From Puia dinghuensis (GTDB taxonomy: Bacteria; Bacteroidota; Bacteroidia; Chitinophagales; Chitinophagaceae), in the NCBI RefSeq assembly GCF_014642875.1, contig NZ_BMJC01000002.1, forward strand, positions 558,001 through 622,000: 64,000 bases of DNA, given 5' to 3'. Both the position numbers and the translations under genes were made by a program. Of this stretch, positions 34,567 through 44,094 are shown piece after piece (the stretch's first letter is position 1; each line of letters starts with the position of its first letter). The notes under the pieces are model-generated. The model was not told the DNA's origin. It did no database searches and saw only the letters and a list, made by a program, of their open reading frames with translations.

Positions 34567-36168
34567 TTAAGGCATATCCCACCAGACGCGGCCGCCGGCG
34601 TTGTCGGGAGTACCGAAGCCGGCATCGGCTTCCATCGCCTTGAAGGCCGCCTGTTGGTTGTTATAGTTGGCATCAGAGACAGGCAGCGATTGCAGGGCAA
34701 CCCGGCGAGCCAGGGTAAGTGCGGTTCCACTGCTCGTCAGCGGAGACCACGCTACCACGGAAGTAGTCGTCGGATAGCCAGTCCGCTTCCACCAGGCCCA
34801 GGCCTCGGAGGGTTGACGGAAGAAGTCCAGGTAAGCCTGGCAGGAGATCTGTTCGATTGCCTTGGCTGGATTGAATGTAATTCCGGGCGTAGCCAGGTAA
34901 GCCGTGATCTCGGCGGAGGAGACAGCCGTAAAATTGGATATCCCGGCGGCTGAACCCATCGAGCTATAGAACTGGATGGAGGCCGTCACACCATTGGTGT
35001 ACCAGGTAGCCGCGGCATCCGTGGTGATGCCCCTTGCGCCCAGTTCCGCACGGATGAAACAATATTCCGCGTAGGTGATCACCGGGAAGAAGGACGTGCC
35101 CGTACCGACGCCGTTGCCGTCGCCTTCATCGTAATTCGGGGTGAAGAGCCGGTGCTGAACGGCAGAGAAGGTATCAGGGCTGCTCTGGTACAGGTTCTGG
35201 TAGTACGTCAGGCTGCAGGTGTCCGGGTTCACGGGGCTGCCCAGGTAATTGCCGTTCTTGTTCTTCCGGAAGAAGATACGGAGGCGGGGATCACCATAGG
35301 TGCTCATGAAATTGACCAGGGTCCTGGAGGCCAGGAATCCCTGGGGGTTATAGTTGCTGGATTGCGTGGCAAAAGAGGGCCCCGCGGTGAGTACCCACGA
35401 GTCCGTGATCGACGACATCTGGTTGGCATCCGACAGCACGTCCTTTGCGATGGCCGCCAGCGTTGTCGGATCCCTCTTCAGGAGGCGCATGGCGATCTTG
35501 AGGCGCAGGGCGTTACCGGCCTTGATCCAGGCGGTGACCTGGTTGCTGGAAGCACCGAAGAAGGGATCGTAGCCGCCATACAGGGTCTGGGTGGTGGACT
35601 GGCTGGTCTCCAGGGTCTTCACGGCGGTTTTGATCTGGAGGTCGAGTGTATCGAACAGGGCCTGCTGGGGATCGTATGTGGGCGTCAATGTCCCTCCGTA
35701 GCGGGCGAGGAAAGCTTGTGTAAAGGGAATGCTACCGTTGACATCGCTCACGTAAAAGCCATAGTATGCCTTGTAAATGGTGGCGATGGCTTCTTCATAT
35801 ACCCTGGCCGCTTGCTGTGCCGTGGTCATCTTTGCGACGAGATGGGGGATGTCCGACAAGGGGACGCCTACATTACCGTAGAAGTTGCCGTAACGGTAGT
35901 TGAAATTGCCGCCTTCGTTGGTGAAGCTGGGGCCGTTGCCGGCGTTGCCGGTGAAAAATTGCATCCAGGGACTCACCGCCCGAAGGTTATCATAGTAAGC
36001 CTCGAAATCGTTGGGGCAGTGTACAGCTGCATAGAGGAATTGGTTACCCGGGTCGGTACTCGTCAGCGTGCTTGGGTTGACGTTGGCATCGACGAAGGTC
36101 GATTTCTTACAGGATACTACCGTAGTGCCCGCCAGGAGAAGGAAGAAAAAATATTTATTATATCTCAT
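34567..36168 (-). CDS. SusD/RagB-like nutrient-binding lipoprotein
   Basis: The 533 residues have a lipobox (TTVVSCKK) and the SusD-like helical repeat architecture: LYAAVHCPNDFEAYYDNLRAV near the start, a TPR-like middle (AARVYEEAIATIYKAYYGFYVSD), and a C-terminal PSEAWAWWKRTGYPTT segment typical of the SusD_2 subfamily. It caps the neighbouring SusC barrel at the cell surface and helps bind the substrate. It is 27 bases after susC. The ligand is unknown; the operon starts with a ROK sugar regulator. Confidence 0.93.
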   Translation of the reverse strand: MRYNKYFFFLLLAGTTVVSCKKSTFVDANVNPSTLTSTDPGNQFLYAAVHCPNDFEAYYDNLRAVSPWMQFFTGNAGNGPSFTNEGGNFNYRYGNFYGNVGVPLSDIPHLVAKMTTAQQAARVYEEAIATIYKAYYGFYVSDVNGSIPFTQAFLARYGGTLTPTYDPQQALFDTLDLQIKTAVKTLETSQSTTQTLYGGYDPFFGASSNQVTAWIKAGNALRLKIAMRLLKRDPTTLAAIAKDVLSDANQMSSITDSWVLTAGPSFATQSSNYNPQGFLASRTLVNFMSTYGDPRLRIFFRKNKNGNYLGSPVNPDTCSLTYYQNLYQSSPDTFSAVQHRLFTPNYDEGDGNGVGTGTSFFPVITYAEYCFIRAELGARGITTDAAATWYTNGVTASIQFYSSMGSAAGISNFTAVSSAEITAYLATPGITFNPAKAIEQISCQAYLDFFRQPSEAWAWWKRTGYPTTTSVVAWSPLTSSGTALTLARRVALQSLPVSDANYNNQQAAFKAMEADAGFGTPDNAGGRVWWDMP

Positions 36169-36195
36169 GATAATACTATTTGAATGTTAGACTGG

Positions 36196-39100
36196 TTAGA
36201 ATGTGGCGTTGAGTGTGGCTCCCATGCTCCTGACATAAGGCAGGCCGCCGCCTTCTGCGAACGAAGCCGCCTGGTTGTTATACAGGCCTTCCGGGTTGAT
36301 ACCGTCTTTTGCATTCTTCCAGATGTAGCCGAGGTTCCTTCCGGTGAGAGTAAACTTCAACCCTTGGAGATGGGCCTTCTTGTAGACGAAAGCGGGCAAC
36401 GAGTAGCTGACCGATACCTGGCGAAGGGCCACCCAGGAATTATCGAATATGGATACTTCGCGGATACCGCTGGACCATTGTGTGAGGTTCTCATAATAGG
36501 CGTAAGCAGGGACGGGTTTGAGCAGGCCGGCTTTCACAGCAGCGGCGTAGGTCATGCCGCCAATATCCGTACCACCGACCAGGGTCCCATCGGCGAATAC
36601 GCCATTGGGGATGATGCCGTCATCATGAGAAACGTTGCTGGCGTCGGTGTAGGTGAGGCCGCCCGACTTCGCGTTCCTGCCGGGAAGGGAGTTCTTGAAA
36701 TTACCCGTCTCCGAACCGTACTGGTCGGTAGCGGAAGCCATCAGGCCGCCGACCTTGGAATCCACCTGGATGCCGAGGCTGAAGCTCTTGTAGGTGAATG
36801 TCTGGAAGGTTCCCCACAGGAATTTCGGCATGATGTTGCCGAGGGTCTTTGTCGAACCGTCGTAGTCCTGCGAACGCATGTAGGTGTAGTAGCCACCGGT
36901 GGTGCCGTAAGGCGCATTGCCGAGGACGCGTTGGCCGGCGGCGCCAGCCACCTTACCGTGGTAGGTAGCGAAGCCGTAACCGGTGGTGACGGTGCCATAT
37001 TGGCTACCCGCAATAGCGTAGGCAGCAACGTCGGCGCCGAATGCCAGTTGCAGTTGATACTTGGTCACTCCGGGGTACAGGGAGATGATCTTATTCTTGT
37101 TGGTTGCGAAATTAACGGTCATATCCCAGTTAAAGTCCTTCGACCTCACGGGCGAGGCGTTGAGGAGTATCTCTACGCCCTGGTTCTGGATATTACCGGC
37201 ATTGATGGTGCGGCCGGAAATGCCAGATTCCTGGTCGGCGGACAGGGAGAGTATCTGGTTGAAGGAGTTCTTCTTATAGTAGGCGATGTCGATGCCCACG
37301 CGGTTCTTCAGGAAACGGAGGTCGGTACCGAACTCGATCTCGCGGGCCAGCTCGTTGACAAGGGTCTGGTTACCCAGCGTGGTGTTGTAGTTGCCCTGGC
37401 CGTCGCTGAAGGAATACAGCGTCTGGTTGGCATTGCTGGCATTGTTAAAGGTGCCCACCGAGCCGTAGTTGCCGGTGCTGTTGGTCACATAGGGATTGGC
37501 GCTATAGCCTGTCCAGCCCACGCTGGCCCGCAGCTTGCCAAAGGACAGGATGGAGTTGGAGTTCTTGAAGGAAGGCAATTCCGTAAAGACCCAGGCCAGA
37601 CCGAGGCTGGGGTAAGCATAGGTCCAGTGGCCATGGCCATCCGCATATGTCAGGGCAGACGACCAGTCATTGCGAATACTGAAGTTGAACGTCAGCATGT
37701 TCCGCCAGGTGAGGTCACCATAGCCGTACACCGCTGCCAGGATCGATTTGGGATTGGTACCGACCGTGGTGGTGGGGGCGCTGACGGAGTTAGCGATGAA
37801 ATAAAGACCCGGGGCCGTCAGACCGCCATTGGTCTGCGATCTTGAGATGGGGCCGCCGAGGAAATTCTGCTCTTCGCCGCCGACGGTTGCCGTCAAAGCG
37901 AAATCCTTGCCCAACTCTTTGTTGGCCGTCAACAGTCCCTGCACCCTTGTATTCTTATAAGAGCTCTGGTCGATCTCATAATAACCGCCTGAGAAGTTTG
38001 CCCCTTGACCAAGCTGCTGGTTTTCCGTCACATCATTATAGTTCTGCACATTGGCGCGTACCAGGCCGGTGAGCCAGGGGGTGAACTTCGCCGTCAGATC
38101 GAGGTTGGCCAGCAGGACGTTCTCGGTATGGCTGAGATTTTCTTCGAACATCGGCCAGAAGAGGTGGGCGAAGTAATAGGGGTCGTTGGAAGAAGTCGCT
38201 TTGATGCCGCCATTCACAGGGTCGATGTAATTATTCTTAAAGTAGGAGATCGGTGCATTCCGGGGCGCGAAATAGAGGATACCGCCGATGGGGTTGGAGG
38301 TGCCGCCGCCACCCTGGATGATGGGATTCAGCACCTTGGTCGTAGTATAGTTGACGCTTGCATCGAGCGAGAGCACGTTAGATAGCTTCGCGGTGCCGTG
38401 CAGGGCGAAGCTGTTCTTGTTTAAGCTATTATTCGGGACGACGCTGGTGTTGTAGAGGTTGGTATAGGAAGCCCTGAAGCTCGCGTTGTCATTTCCTCCT
38501 TCGGTGGAGACGTTGGTATTGACAAATCTGCCTGTCTGGAAGAATTCCTTCAAGGCATCATTGGCCTTCCAGGGAACCATGCGGCCATCGAGATCTTTTA
38601 CCATATGACCATCGAATGCGGGGCCGTAAGAGTACCCGCCGTTGGGGTTGGGCCATGCGCTGGCGGAGACGTCGACCACATCGTTACCCGAACCGTCTTT
38701 TGCAAAGGTGGAGCTGAGGCCGCCGCCATAGGTATTCTGCAGGTCGGGCAGCTTATACGCCTGGTCGAAAGAAACGGTCTGGTTGTAGGTGACTCCGAGT
38801 CCTTTCCGTGCGCGGCCTTTTTTGGTCTGGATCAGCAGCACGCCGTTGAGGGCTTGCGAACCATAGAGCGCGGAAGCCGCTGAGCCTTTCAGCACGGTGA
38901 TGCTTTCGTAGTCATCGGGGTTAAGGTCTTTGATGATGTTACCGAAGTCCTGGCCGCCGCCCCAGGAGTCGGCACCGGAGGTACCCGGTTGAAGGAGAAT
39001 ACCATCGATGACGACCAGGGGTTCTGTATTCTGATCGAGCCGGGCATTACCCCTGATCTGGATACGGGAGCTCGACGAAGGACCGCCAGTGCCCTGGGAG

Positions 39101-39579
39101 ACGGTAACACCAGCCACCTTACCCTGAAGGGCATCGCCCAGGTTGGAGTTATTGGTGGCAACGATCTCGCTGCCCTGGATCTGGGTCGCCGAGTAAGATA
39201 GTTTGCGGACGTCTTTTTTTACGCCGAAGCCCGTCACGATCGCTTCCGTCAGCTCTTTACTATTCTTTGCCAACTGCACCGAAAAGGTGGAATTCTCTCC
39301 TACCAGTACCTCTTTGCCGTCATAGCCGATGGTACTGAAGAGAAGAGTAGCATTAGCATCGGCGTGGACGGAAAAATTACCGTTCTCGTCTGTGAAGACG
39401 CCACCGGTCTTTGATCCCTTTATCGCCACGGTGACACCAGGGAGAGGCTGACCCGATTGGTCCTTTACCGTCCCGGTGATCAGCTTCCGCTGTTGGGCAT
39501 CGACAGAAAACCCAAACAGCAGGAAGGCGACAACAGAGAACATCGCAAATGCGAACGTTGGCTTAATTGTTCGTTTCAT
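36196..39579 (-). CDS. SusC/RagA-type TonB-dependent outer-membrane receptor
   Basis: The 1127-residue protein is complete: signal peptide (to about VDAQ), CarboxypepD_reg-like domain (ITGTVKDQSGQPLPGVTVAIKG), TonB-box-like ELTEAIVTGFG, plug with QIRGNARL, VVIDGILLQ and LYGSQALNGVLLIQTKKG, then a large 22-strand-type barrel ending LNATF. It forms an outer-membrane transporter with the SusD downstream. The preceding ROK gene ends 18 bases upstream, so ROK, susC and susD form one operon. Confidence 0.95.
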   Translation of the reverse strand: MKRTIKPTFAFAMFSVVAFLLFGFSVDAQQRKLITGTVKDQSGQPLPGVTVAIKGSKTGGVFTDENGNFSVHADANATLLFSTIGYDGKEVLVGENSTFSVQLAKNSKELTEAIVTGFGVKKDVRKLSYSATQIQGSEIVATNNSNLGDALQGKVAGVTVSQGTGGPSSSSRIQIRGNARLDQNTEPLVVIDGILLQPGTSGADSWGGGQDFGNIIKDLNPDDYESITVLKGSAASALYGSQALNGVLLIQTKKGRARKGLGVTYNQTVSFDQAYKLPDLQNTYGGGLSSTFAKDGSGNDVVDVSASAWPNPNGGYSYGPAFDGHMVKDLDGRMVPWKANDALKEFFQTGRFVNTNVSTEGGNDNASFRASYTNLYNTSVVPNNSLNKNSFALHGTAKLSNVLSLDASVNYTTTKVLNPIIQGGGGTSNPIGGILYFAPRNAPISYFKNNYIDPVNGGIKATSSNDPYYFAHLFWPMFEENLSHTENVLLANLDLTAKFTPWLTGLVRANVQNYNDVTENQQLGQGANFSGGYYEIDQSSYKNTRVQGLLTANKELGKDFALTATVGGEEQNFLGGPISRSQTNGGLTAPGLYFIANSVSAPTTTVGTNPKSILAAVYGYGDLTWRNMLTFNFSIRNDWSSALTYADGHGHWTYAYPSLGLAWVFTELPSFKNSNSILSFGKLRASVGWTGYSANPYVTNSTGNYGSVGTFNNASNANQTLYSFSDGQGNYNTTLGNQTLVNELAREIEFGTDLRFLKNRVGIDIAYYKKNSFNQILSLSADQESGISGRTINAGNIQNQGVEILLNASPVRSKDFNWDMTVNFATNKNKIISLYPGVTKYQLQLAFGADVAAYAIAGSQYGTVTTGYGFATYHGKVAGAAGQRVLGNAPYGTTGGYYTYMRSQDYDGSTKTLGNIMPKFLWGTFQTFTYKSFSLGIQVDSKVGGLMASATDQYGSETGNFKNSLPGRNAKSGGLTYTDASNVSHDDGIIPNGVFADGTLVGGTDIGGMTYAAAVKAGLLKPVPAYAYYENLTQWSSGIREVSIFDNSWVALRQVSVSYSLPAFVYKKAHLQGLKFTLTGRNLGYIWKNAKDGINPEGLYNNQAASFAEGGGLPYVRSMGATLNATF

Positions 39580-39597
39580 GAGCAGTTTGTTTTGATT

Positions 39598-40806
39598 TTA
39601 ATTGTTAGTGTGTGTTGTAAGAAAATGACGCTCTTTCGCATAGTTGTCCATGACCAGGGCAGCGGCGCCGATGAGTTCGGCGTCATAGCCTAACCTGGAG
39701 ATCTCCAGCTCGGTATTGCCAGCCAGGCGGGGAATACAGTGTTCGTTGAGAGCCTGTTGGATGGGCGTTTGCCAGATCCTGCCTGCCGAAGCGCCCCTGC
39801 CCCCTAAGATGATCGTCTCGGGGTTGAGGAGGTGGATCAGGATGGCGACGCCTCTGCCGATGTTATACCCTGACTCCGACAAAAGCTCCACGGCGAATTT
39901 GTCACCTTTGCCGGCTGCGGAGATCACAGCCTTCGATGCCTGGTCGAGATCGTCCGCCAGCTGTTTTTCCTGCAGCAGGGTGACGCGCCCGTTGCGGATG
40001 CCTTCTTTGGCCTTCTCGACTACGACCATCAGGGAAGCCTCCGTCTCGAGGCAGCCCATCTTTCCGCAACTGCATAACTTGTTGTTGGTAAAAAGCGGCA
40101 GATGACTGAATTCGCCTGCGAACCCGTTGTAGCCCCGGAACAGCTCGCCGTTGATGATCAGGCCCAGGCCAATGCCCCAGCCTAAGTTGACGACCATGGC
40201 GGTTTTCTTGTGGCGTGCCGCCCCGAAGCTGAGCTCCGCGAGTGCAATGAGGCTGGAATCGTTCTCGATATAGGTCTGTACATTAACCTTATCCGTTATA
40301 TATCTCGTAATGCTCCTCTCCCCGTTGCCCAGGAAGGAGTAGTTGAGGCCTTTCCTGGAGTCTATGAATCCCGGCATACCGATGCCGATGCCGGCTATCC
40401 TTTCCCTGCTGATCCCGGATTTAAGGATGTGCTCGTCCAGTGTTGCGGCGAAGGTTTCGAGCGCCAGGGGATTGCGGGCCAGGTGGAGTTCGATCTTCTC
40501 CGGTTCGCTGACGGGATGGCGCTGCATGTCCATGATGACGATGCGGGTGAACAACTGGTCCATGGCGACGGCAACGGTATACATCCAGTCGGGCCGGATG
40601 GAATACATCTGGGGGCGCCGGCCGCCGGTAGAAGGGGCATAACCTGTTTCAACGATTTCGTTGTCCCTAATCAATTCATTTACCATTTTGGTCGTTAAGG
40701 GGAGACTTGTTTTGATCTGGGTGCTCAGATCGGAACAGGATAAGGCGCCAGCGAAATATAATTCTTTGATAATCTTTCCCTTATATAGCAAGTTTTTCTC
40801 ACGCAT
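39598..40806 (-). CDS. ROK-family transcriptional regulator (first gene of susCD operon)
   Basis: The 402 residues have a winged-helix N-terminus (KGKIIKELYFAGALSCSDL), the ROK zinc motif CSCGKMGCLE, and ligand-site segments GIGIGMPGF and GRGVAILIHLLNPETII. It is a near full-length paralogue of the gene at 25153-26331, including the shared TGYAPSTGGRRPQ linker after the winged helix. It probably controls its own operon in response to a sugar. The 184-base upstream gap is AT-rich and lacks a perfect -7 box. Confidence 0.93.
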   Translation of the reverse strand: MREKNLLYKGKIIKELYFAGALSCSDLSTQIKTSLPLTTKMVNELIRDNEIVETGYAPSTGGRRPQMYSIRPDWMYTVAVAMDQLFTRIVIMDMQRHPVSEPEKIELHLARNPLALETFAATLDEHILKSGISRERIAGIGIGMPGFIDSRKGLNYSFLGNGERSITRYITDKVNVQTYIENDSSLIALAELSFGAARHKKTAMVVNLGWGIGLGLIINGELFRGYNGFAGEFSHLPLFTNNKLCSCGKMGCLETEASLMVVVEKAKEGIRNGRVTLLQEKQLADDLDQASKAVISAAGKGDKFAVELLSESGYNIGRGVAILIHLLNPETIILGGRGASAGRIWQTPIQQALNEHCIPRLAGNTELEISRLGYDAELIGAAALVMDNYAKERHFLTTHTNN

Positions 40807-40923
40807 AAGCTTCGGTTAGTGTACAGGTCCGATTATAAATGAATTTAAAGTTAATAAACTTTTATAAAAAAGTTAAAAAGAAATTATTTTTTTTAGAGAA
40901 GTTGGCGAACATATAGGAAAAAC

Positions 40924-40952
40924 AAAACCCGGAACAGTGATTTCCAGGTTTT
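40924..40952 (-). terminator. Terminator after the GH1 gene
   Basis: The arms AAAACCCGGAA (40924-40934) and TTCCAGGTTTT (40942-40952) pair with one G-T. A T-rich run follows on the minus strand, and there is a short T run on the plus strand too. It lies 39 bases past the GH1 stop. Confidence 0.75.
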
Positions 40953-40990
40953 TAACGCGGAGTTATTAAAAGAGAGGAAAAAGGTGGGGT

Positions 40991-42355
40991 TTATTTTTTG
41001 CCGTTGAGGAAGTCACGAAACCAATACCCCGAGTTTTTGATGGTACGGAGTTGAGAATCAAAGTCAACATGGATGAGTCCGAATCGGGCTTTATACCCTT
41101 CGGCCCATTCGAAATTGTCCATAAGGGTCCAGGCGAAATAGCCTTTTATATTTACCCCTTCTTTTTTGGCCCTGAGCAGGGCGAGCAGGTATTGCTGATA
41201 GTAGTCGATGCGGGACTGGTCGTCGACGGCCCCATTGACCACCTCATCCCGGAAGGCGGCGCCGCTTTCGCTGATGATGATCTCTTTTACGCCGCCGTAG
41301 AGCCAGAACTTTTTCAGGATGCGATAGAAGCTGTCGGGGTTGATCTCCCAGCCCATAGCGGTGTGGGGTACCCCGCGGGCAGCGGCTTTTACCTCAGAAG
41401 CCTGGACGATCGGGATGAGCGGGTTAAAGCGGACGACGATGGGGAAATAGTTCTGGATACCGATGAAATCAAAGTTGAAGCTCATACGCTCTGTGTATTT
41501 CCAGCTGCGATTGTGGAGTTCGAGCTTTTCGAGGAATTTGAAGTCCTCGCGGGGATAGCCGCGACCGAGAGCAGGTTCGATGAAAAGGCGGTTCATGAGG
41601 ATATCCATGCGTTTTGCCGCCTGGATGTCTTCGGGGTTATTCGTAAAAGGCAGCACTTCGGAGCAGGAGAAGGTGGTGCCGATGTGGGCGTTGGGTACCA
41701 GTTGCCGGAGGATGCGACCACCCTCCGCCTGGGCCAGGGCGGCGTGGTGGATAGCGGGCAGAAAGTTGGAGAGCCCTACCCTGCCGGGTGCATGGCGGCC
41801 CAGCATATAGCCGAGGCTCGTAAAGCCAAAGGGCTCGTTGAGGACGATCCAATTCTTCACCTTGTCGCCATATTCCTCGGCACATACCGTTGCAAACCGG
41901 GTGAACCATTTGAGCATGAAGTGGCTGGTCCATCCCCCCTCTTTTTCCAGGGTCACGGGCATGTCCCAGTGGTAGAGGGTGACATAGGGGGTCAGGCCGA
42001 GTTTGAGGCATTCGTCAATAACCCGGTGATAAAAGGCGATGCCTTCCTTATTTACCCGCCCCATGCCTTCGGGGAGGATACGCGCCCAGGAAAGGGAAAA
42101 ACGGAAGACGGAAAAGCCAAGGGCTTTTACCAGCAGGATGTCATCTTTATAACGGTGGTAGAAATCGCAGGCGACAGTGGGCCGGCCACCGCCTTTTATC
42201 TTGCCCTGGCGGCGGGAGAAGGCGTCCCAGATGGAGGGACCTTTACCGTAGCTGTTCCATGCACCTTCATTCTGTACTGCGGCCATCGCCACGCCCCATT
42301 GAAAATCTTCGCCGAATTCCCTGGCTATCAGTTTGTGCAGGTGTGGATTGACCAA
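40991..42355 (-). CDS. GH1 family beta-glycosidase
   Basis: The 454-residue enzyme has the GH1 acid/base in VLNEPF (E174), the nucleophile in IISESGAAF (E363), sugar-binding DFQWGVAMAAVQNEGAW at the start, and YHWDMP. It hydrolyses beta-glucosides or beta-galactosides. No signal peptide is present, so it acts in the cytoplasm. The start is TTG at 42355; a stop lies three codons upstream with no ATG between. The usual ENG at the nucleophile is ESG here. A palindrome overlaps the likely promoter. Confidence 0.93.
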   Translation of the reverse strand: MVNPHLHKLIAREFGEDFQWGVAMAAVQNEGAWNSYGKGPSIWDAFSRRQGKIKGGGRPTVACDFYHRYKDDILLVKALGFSVFRFSLSWARILPEGMGRVNKEGIAFYHRVIDECLKLGLTPYVTLYHWDMPVTLEKEGGWTSHFMLKWFTRFATVCAEEYGDKVKNWIVLNEPFGFTSLGYMLGRHAPGRVGLSNFLPAIHHAALAQAEGGRILRQLVPNAHIGTTFSCSEVLPFTNNPEDIQAAKRMDILMNRLFIEPALGRGYPREDFKFLEKLELHNRSWKYTERMSFNFDFIGIQNYFPIVVRFNPLIPIVQASEVKAAARGVPHTAMGWEINPDSFYRILKKFWLYGGVKEIIISESGAAFRDEVVNGAVDDQSRIDYYQQYLLALLRAKKEGVNIKGYFAWTLMDNFEWAEGYKARFGLIHVDFDSQLRTIKNSGYWFRDFLNGKK

Positions 42356-42375
42356 ACGTTGTATTTAATGACGTG

Positions 42376-42394
42376 AATTGGACTCCGTCCAATT
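42376..42394. promoter_or_regulatory. Operator-like palindrome before the GH1 gene
   Basis: AATTGGAC-TCC-GTCCAATT is a perfect 8-bp inverted repeat with a 3-base spacer, 21-39 bases upstream of the TTG start. Its position suits a repressor that overlaps the promoter. The binding protein is unknown. Confidence 0.5.
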
Positions 42395-42447
42395 TGGATT
42401 TGCGCGTGCAATATTCGGACGAAAGCGTGTTAACTCAATATTACCAT

Positions 42448-43170
42448 TCAGTTATTTTTTACAGCATTGTAAGCGGTGACCAGCTGGATATAGTCATCGG
42501 TGTTGCGGCCTTTCAGGTGATGGTCGTGGATATATTGCGTAAGGATGGCCTTGCGGTCCTGGAGCTGGTCTTGCAGATCCTGCCAGCTTTTCACCAGGAC
42601 AAGGGCGCCTTTGCGGTGGAGATAGTATGTCTCGATGGTGACGATATCCTGGTCGGTGGTGGCGGTGCCGTAAGAGGGGGTCTCGTGTATCCTTTTCTTT
42701 ATCTGGCGGCAGAGGCTGACCTCGTCGTTGACGAGTACCTGGAACCAGACCTTTTCCAGCGCCTTATCGGTAGGGGTGAGCTCCCAGCCCCAGACGAAAT
42801 AATATTGCTCGCCGGTGGTACTATCGGTGAGGATGATGCGCCGGACGGGTGAGGAGGCGATCATTTCCTTTCCATCGGAGCCGAGGTAATTGATCTCGTT
42901 GTCGAGGAGATTAATGCGGACGGCATTGCAGCGGTAGTGGCCACCGCCGTCGTCGAAGAGCCGGGCCTTCATGAATTGCTCTTTGAAGAAGGGGGTACCT
43001 GCCGTGACACGGACGTATTTGATGCCGGTGTAGAGTTGGCCAATGACAGCGGAGGTAGTATTGTAGTCGATGGCGCCGGTGCCGTCGCTATTGGTGACGT
43101 CGATGATCTTCTGGGCCCTGGTTTGCACCAGAAAGAGGATAAGGAGGGCAGCAGTCAGCATGTGCTTCAT
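42448..43170 (-). CDS. Exported protein of unknown function
   Basis: The 240 residues have a signal peptide (MKHMLTAALLILFLVQTRAQ). A beta-rich middle follows (NYLGSDGKEMIASSPVRRIILTD, EQYYFVWGWELTP). A helical C-terminus (LVKSWQDLQDQLQDRKAILTQYIHDHH) leads to DDYIQLVTAYNAVKNN. No family is recognised. The ATG at 43170 was chosen for the signal peptide. It follows miaA by 28 bases and probably shares its transcript. Confidence 0.78.
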   Translation of the reverse strand: MKHMLTAALLILFLVQTRAQKIIDVTNSDGTGAIDYNTTSAVIGQLYTGIKYVRVTAGTPFFKEQFMKARLFDDGGGHYRCNAVRINLLDNEINYLGSDGKEMIASSPVRRIILTDSTTGEQYYFVWGWELTPTDKALEKVWFQVLVNDEVSLCRQIKKRIHETPSYGTATTDQDIVTIETYYLHRKGALVLVKSWQDLQDQLQDRKAILTQYIHDHHLKGRNTDDYIQLVTAYNAVKNN

Positions 43171-43198
43171 ATCCGGAATATACAAAACCCGGCGCGAA

Positions 43199-44089
43199 CT
43201 ACACAAGCGTTTCGAGAGGAGTGGCAGGATCGGCCCAGCGAACGGACAGATCGCGGCGAAACCAGGTGAGCTGCCGTTTGGCGTACTGGCGGGTGTTCGT
43301 CTTTATAGCCGTGACGGCTTCGGCCAGGGTATGTTTGCCGTCGAGGTGATCGAAGAGCTCCTTATACCCCACTGTCTGGAGGGCGTTGTGGTTGCGGTAG
43401 GGCAAAAGGCTTTTTACCTCATTGAGGAGGCCGGCCTCCATCATGGCGTCGACGCGCTGGTTGATGCGCTGGTGGAGTTGTTCTTTTGGCAGCTGCAGCC
43501 CGATGGTGCGGATGGTAAAGGGCCGCGTGCGCGGCTCCCGGGTGCGGAAGGAAAGGATCGACTGACCGGTGGACATCCGGACCTCGAGTGCGCGCATGAG
43601 CCGCTGGGGGTTTTGGATCTCGCCTTGCTCGTAGAAGGCGGGATCATATTTTTTTACTTCTTCCTGTAGCCAGGTGAGGCCGCGCTCTTCATAGTGAAAG
43701 CGGATATGGCTGCGGATAGCCTGGTCGACGGGGGGAATGGTGTCGAGACCATCGGTGAAGGCGCGGATATAAAGCCCCGTTCCGCCTACCATGACCGCGA
43801 CGGGCGCCGTGCGGAAGATGTCAGCAGCCCAGCCAAGCGCGAGCTCTTCAAAGGTGGCGGCGTTGACCTCTTCCTCAATAGAATGAGAATTGATAAAATA
43901 ATGATGCACGGCTTCGAGTTCGGCGGGAGATGGTTTTGCGACGCCGATGTTGAGCTCGCGATAACATTGACGGGAGTCGGCGGAGATGATCTTTGTTTTA
44001 AAGTGACGGGCGAGACGAATTGCGGCAGCCGTCTTGCCGACGGCCGTCGGCCCAACAACAATGATTACGATGGGTGCTGTAAGGGCCAT
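43199..44089 (-). CDS. miaA: tRNA dimethylallyltransferase
   Basis: The 296-residue enzyme has the P-loop GPTAVGKT and the DSRQCYRELNIGVAKPS region. VGGTGLYIRAFTDGLD and QNPQRLMRALEV are MiaA signatures, and the C-terminus has TRQYAKRQLTWFRRD. It adds a dimethylallyl group to A37 of tRNAs that read codons starting with U. It starts five bases after the gene at 44095-44679, so the two are translated together. The length is normal for the family. Confidence 0.96.
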   Translation of the reverse strand: MALTAPIVIIVVGPTAVGKTAAAIRLARHFKTKIISADSRQCYRELNIGVAKPSPAELEAVHHYFINSHSIEEEVNAATFEELALGWAADIFRTAPVAVMVGGTGLYIRAFTDGLDTIPPVDQAIRSHIRFHYEERGLTWLQEEVKKYDPAFYEQGEIQNPQRLMRALEVRMSTGQSILSFRTREPRTRPFTIRTIGLQLPKEQLHQRINQRVDAMMEAGLLNEVKSLLPYRNHNALQTVGYKELFDHLDGKHTLAEAVTAIKTNTRQYAKRQLTWFRRDLSVRWADPATPLETLV

Positions 44090-44094
44090 AGGAT

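Noticed and set aside
6569-43170. Paralogy between the unknown exported proteins at 6569-7318 and 42448-43170
   Set aside because: Both have signal peptides, beta-rich middles and helical ends, but I cannot align specific motifs, so the likeness is too weak.
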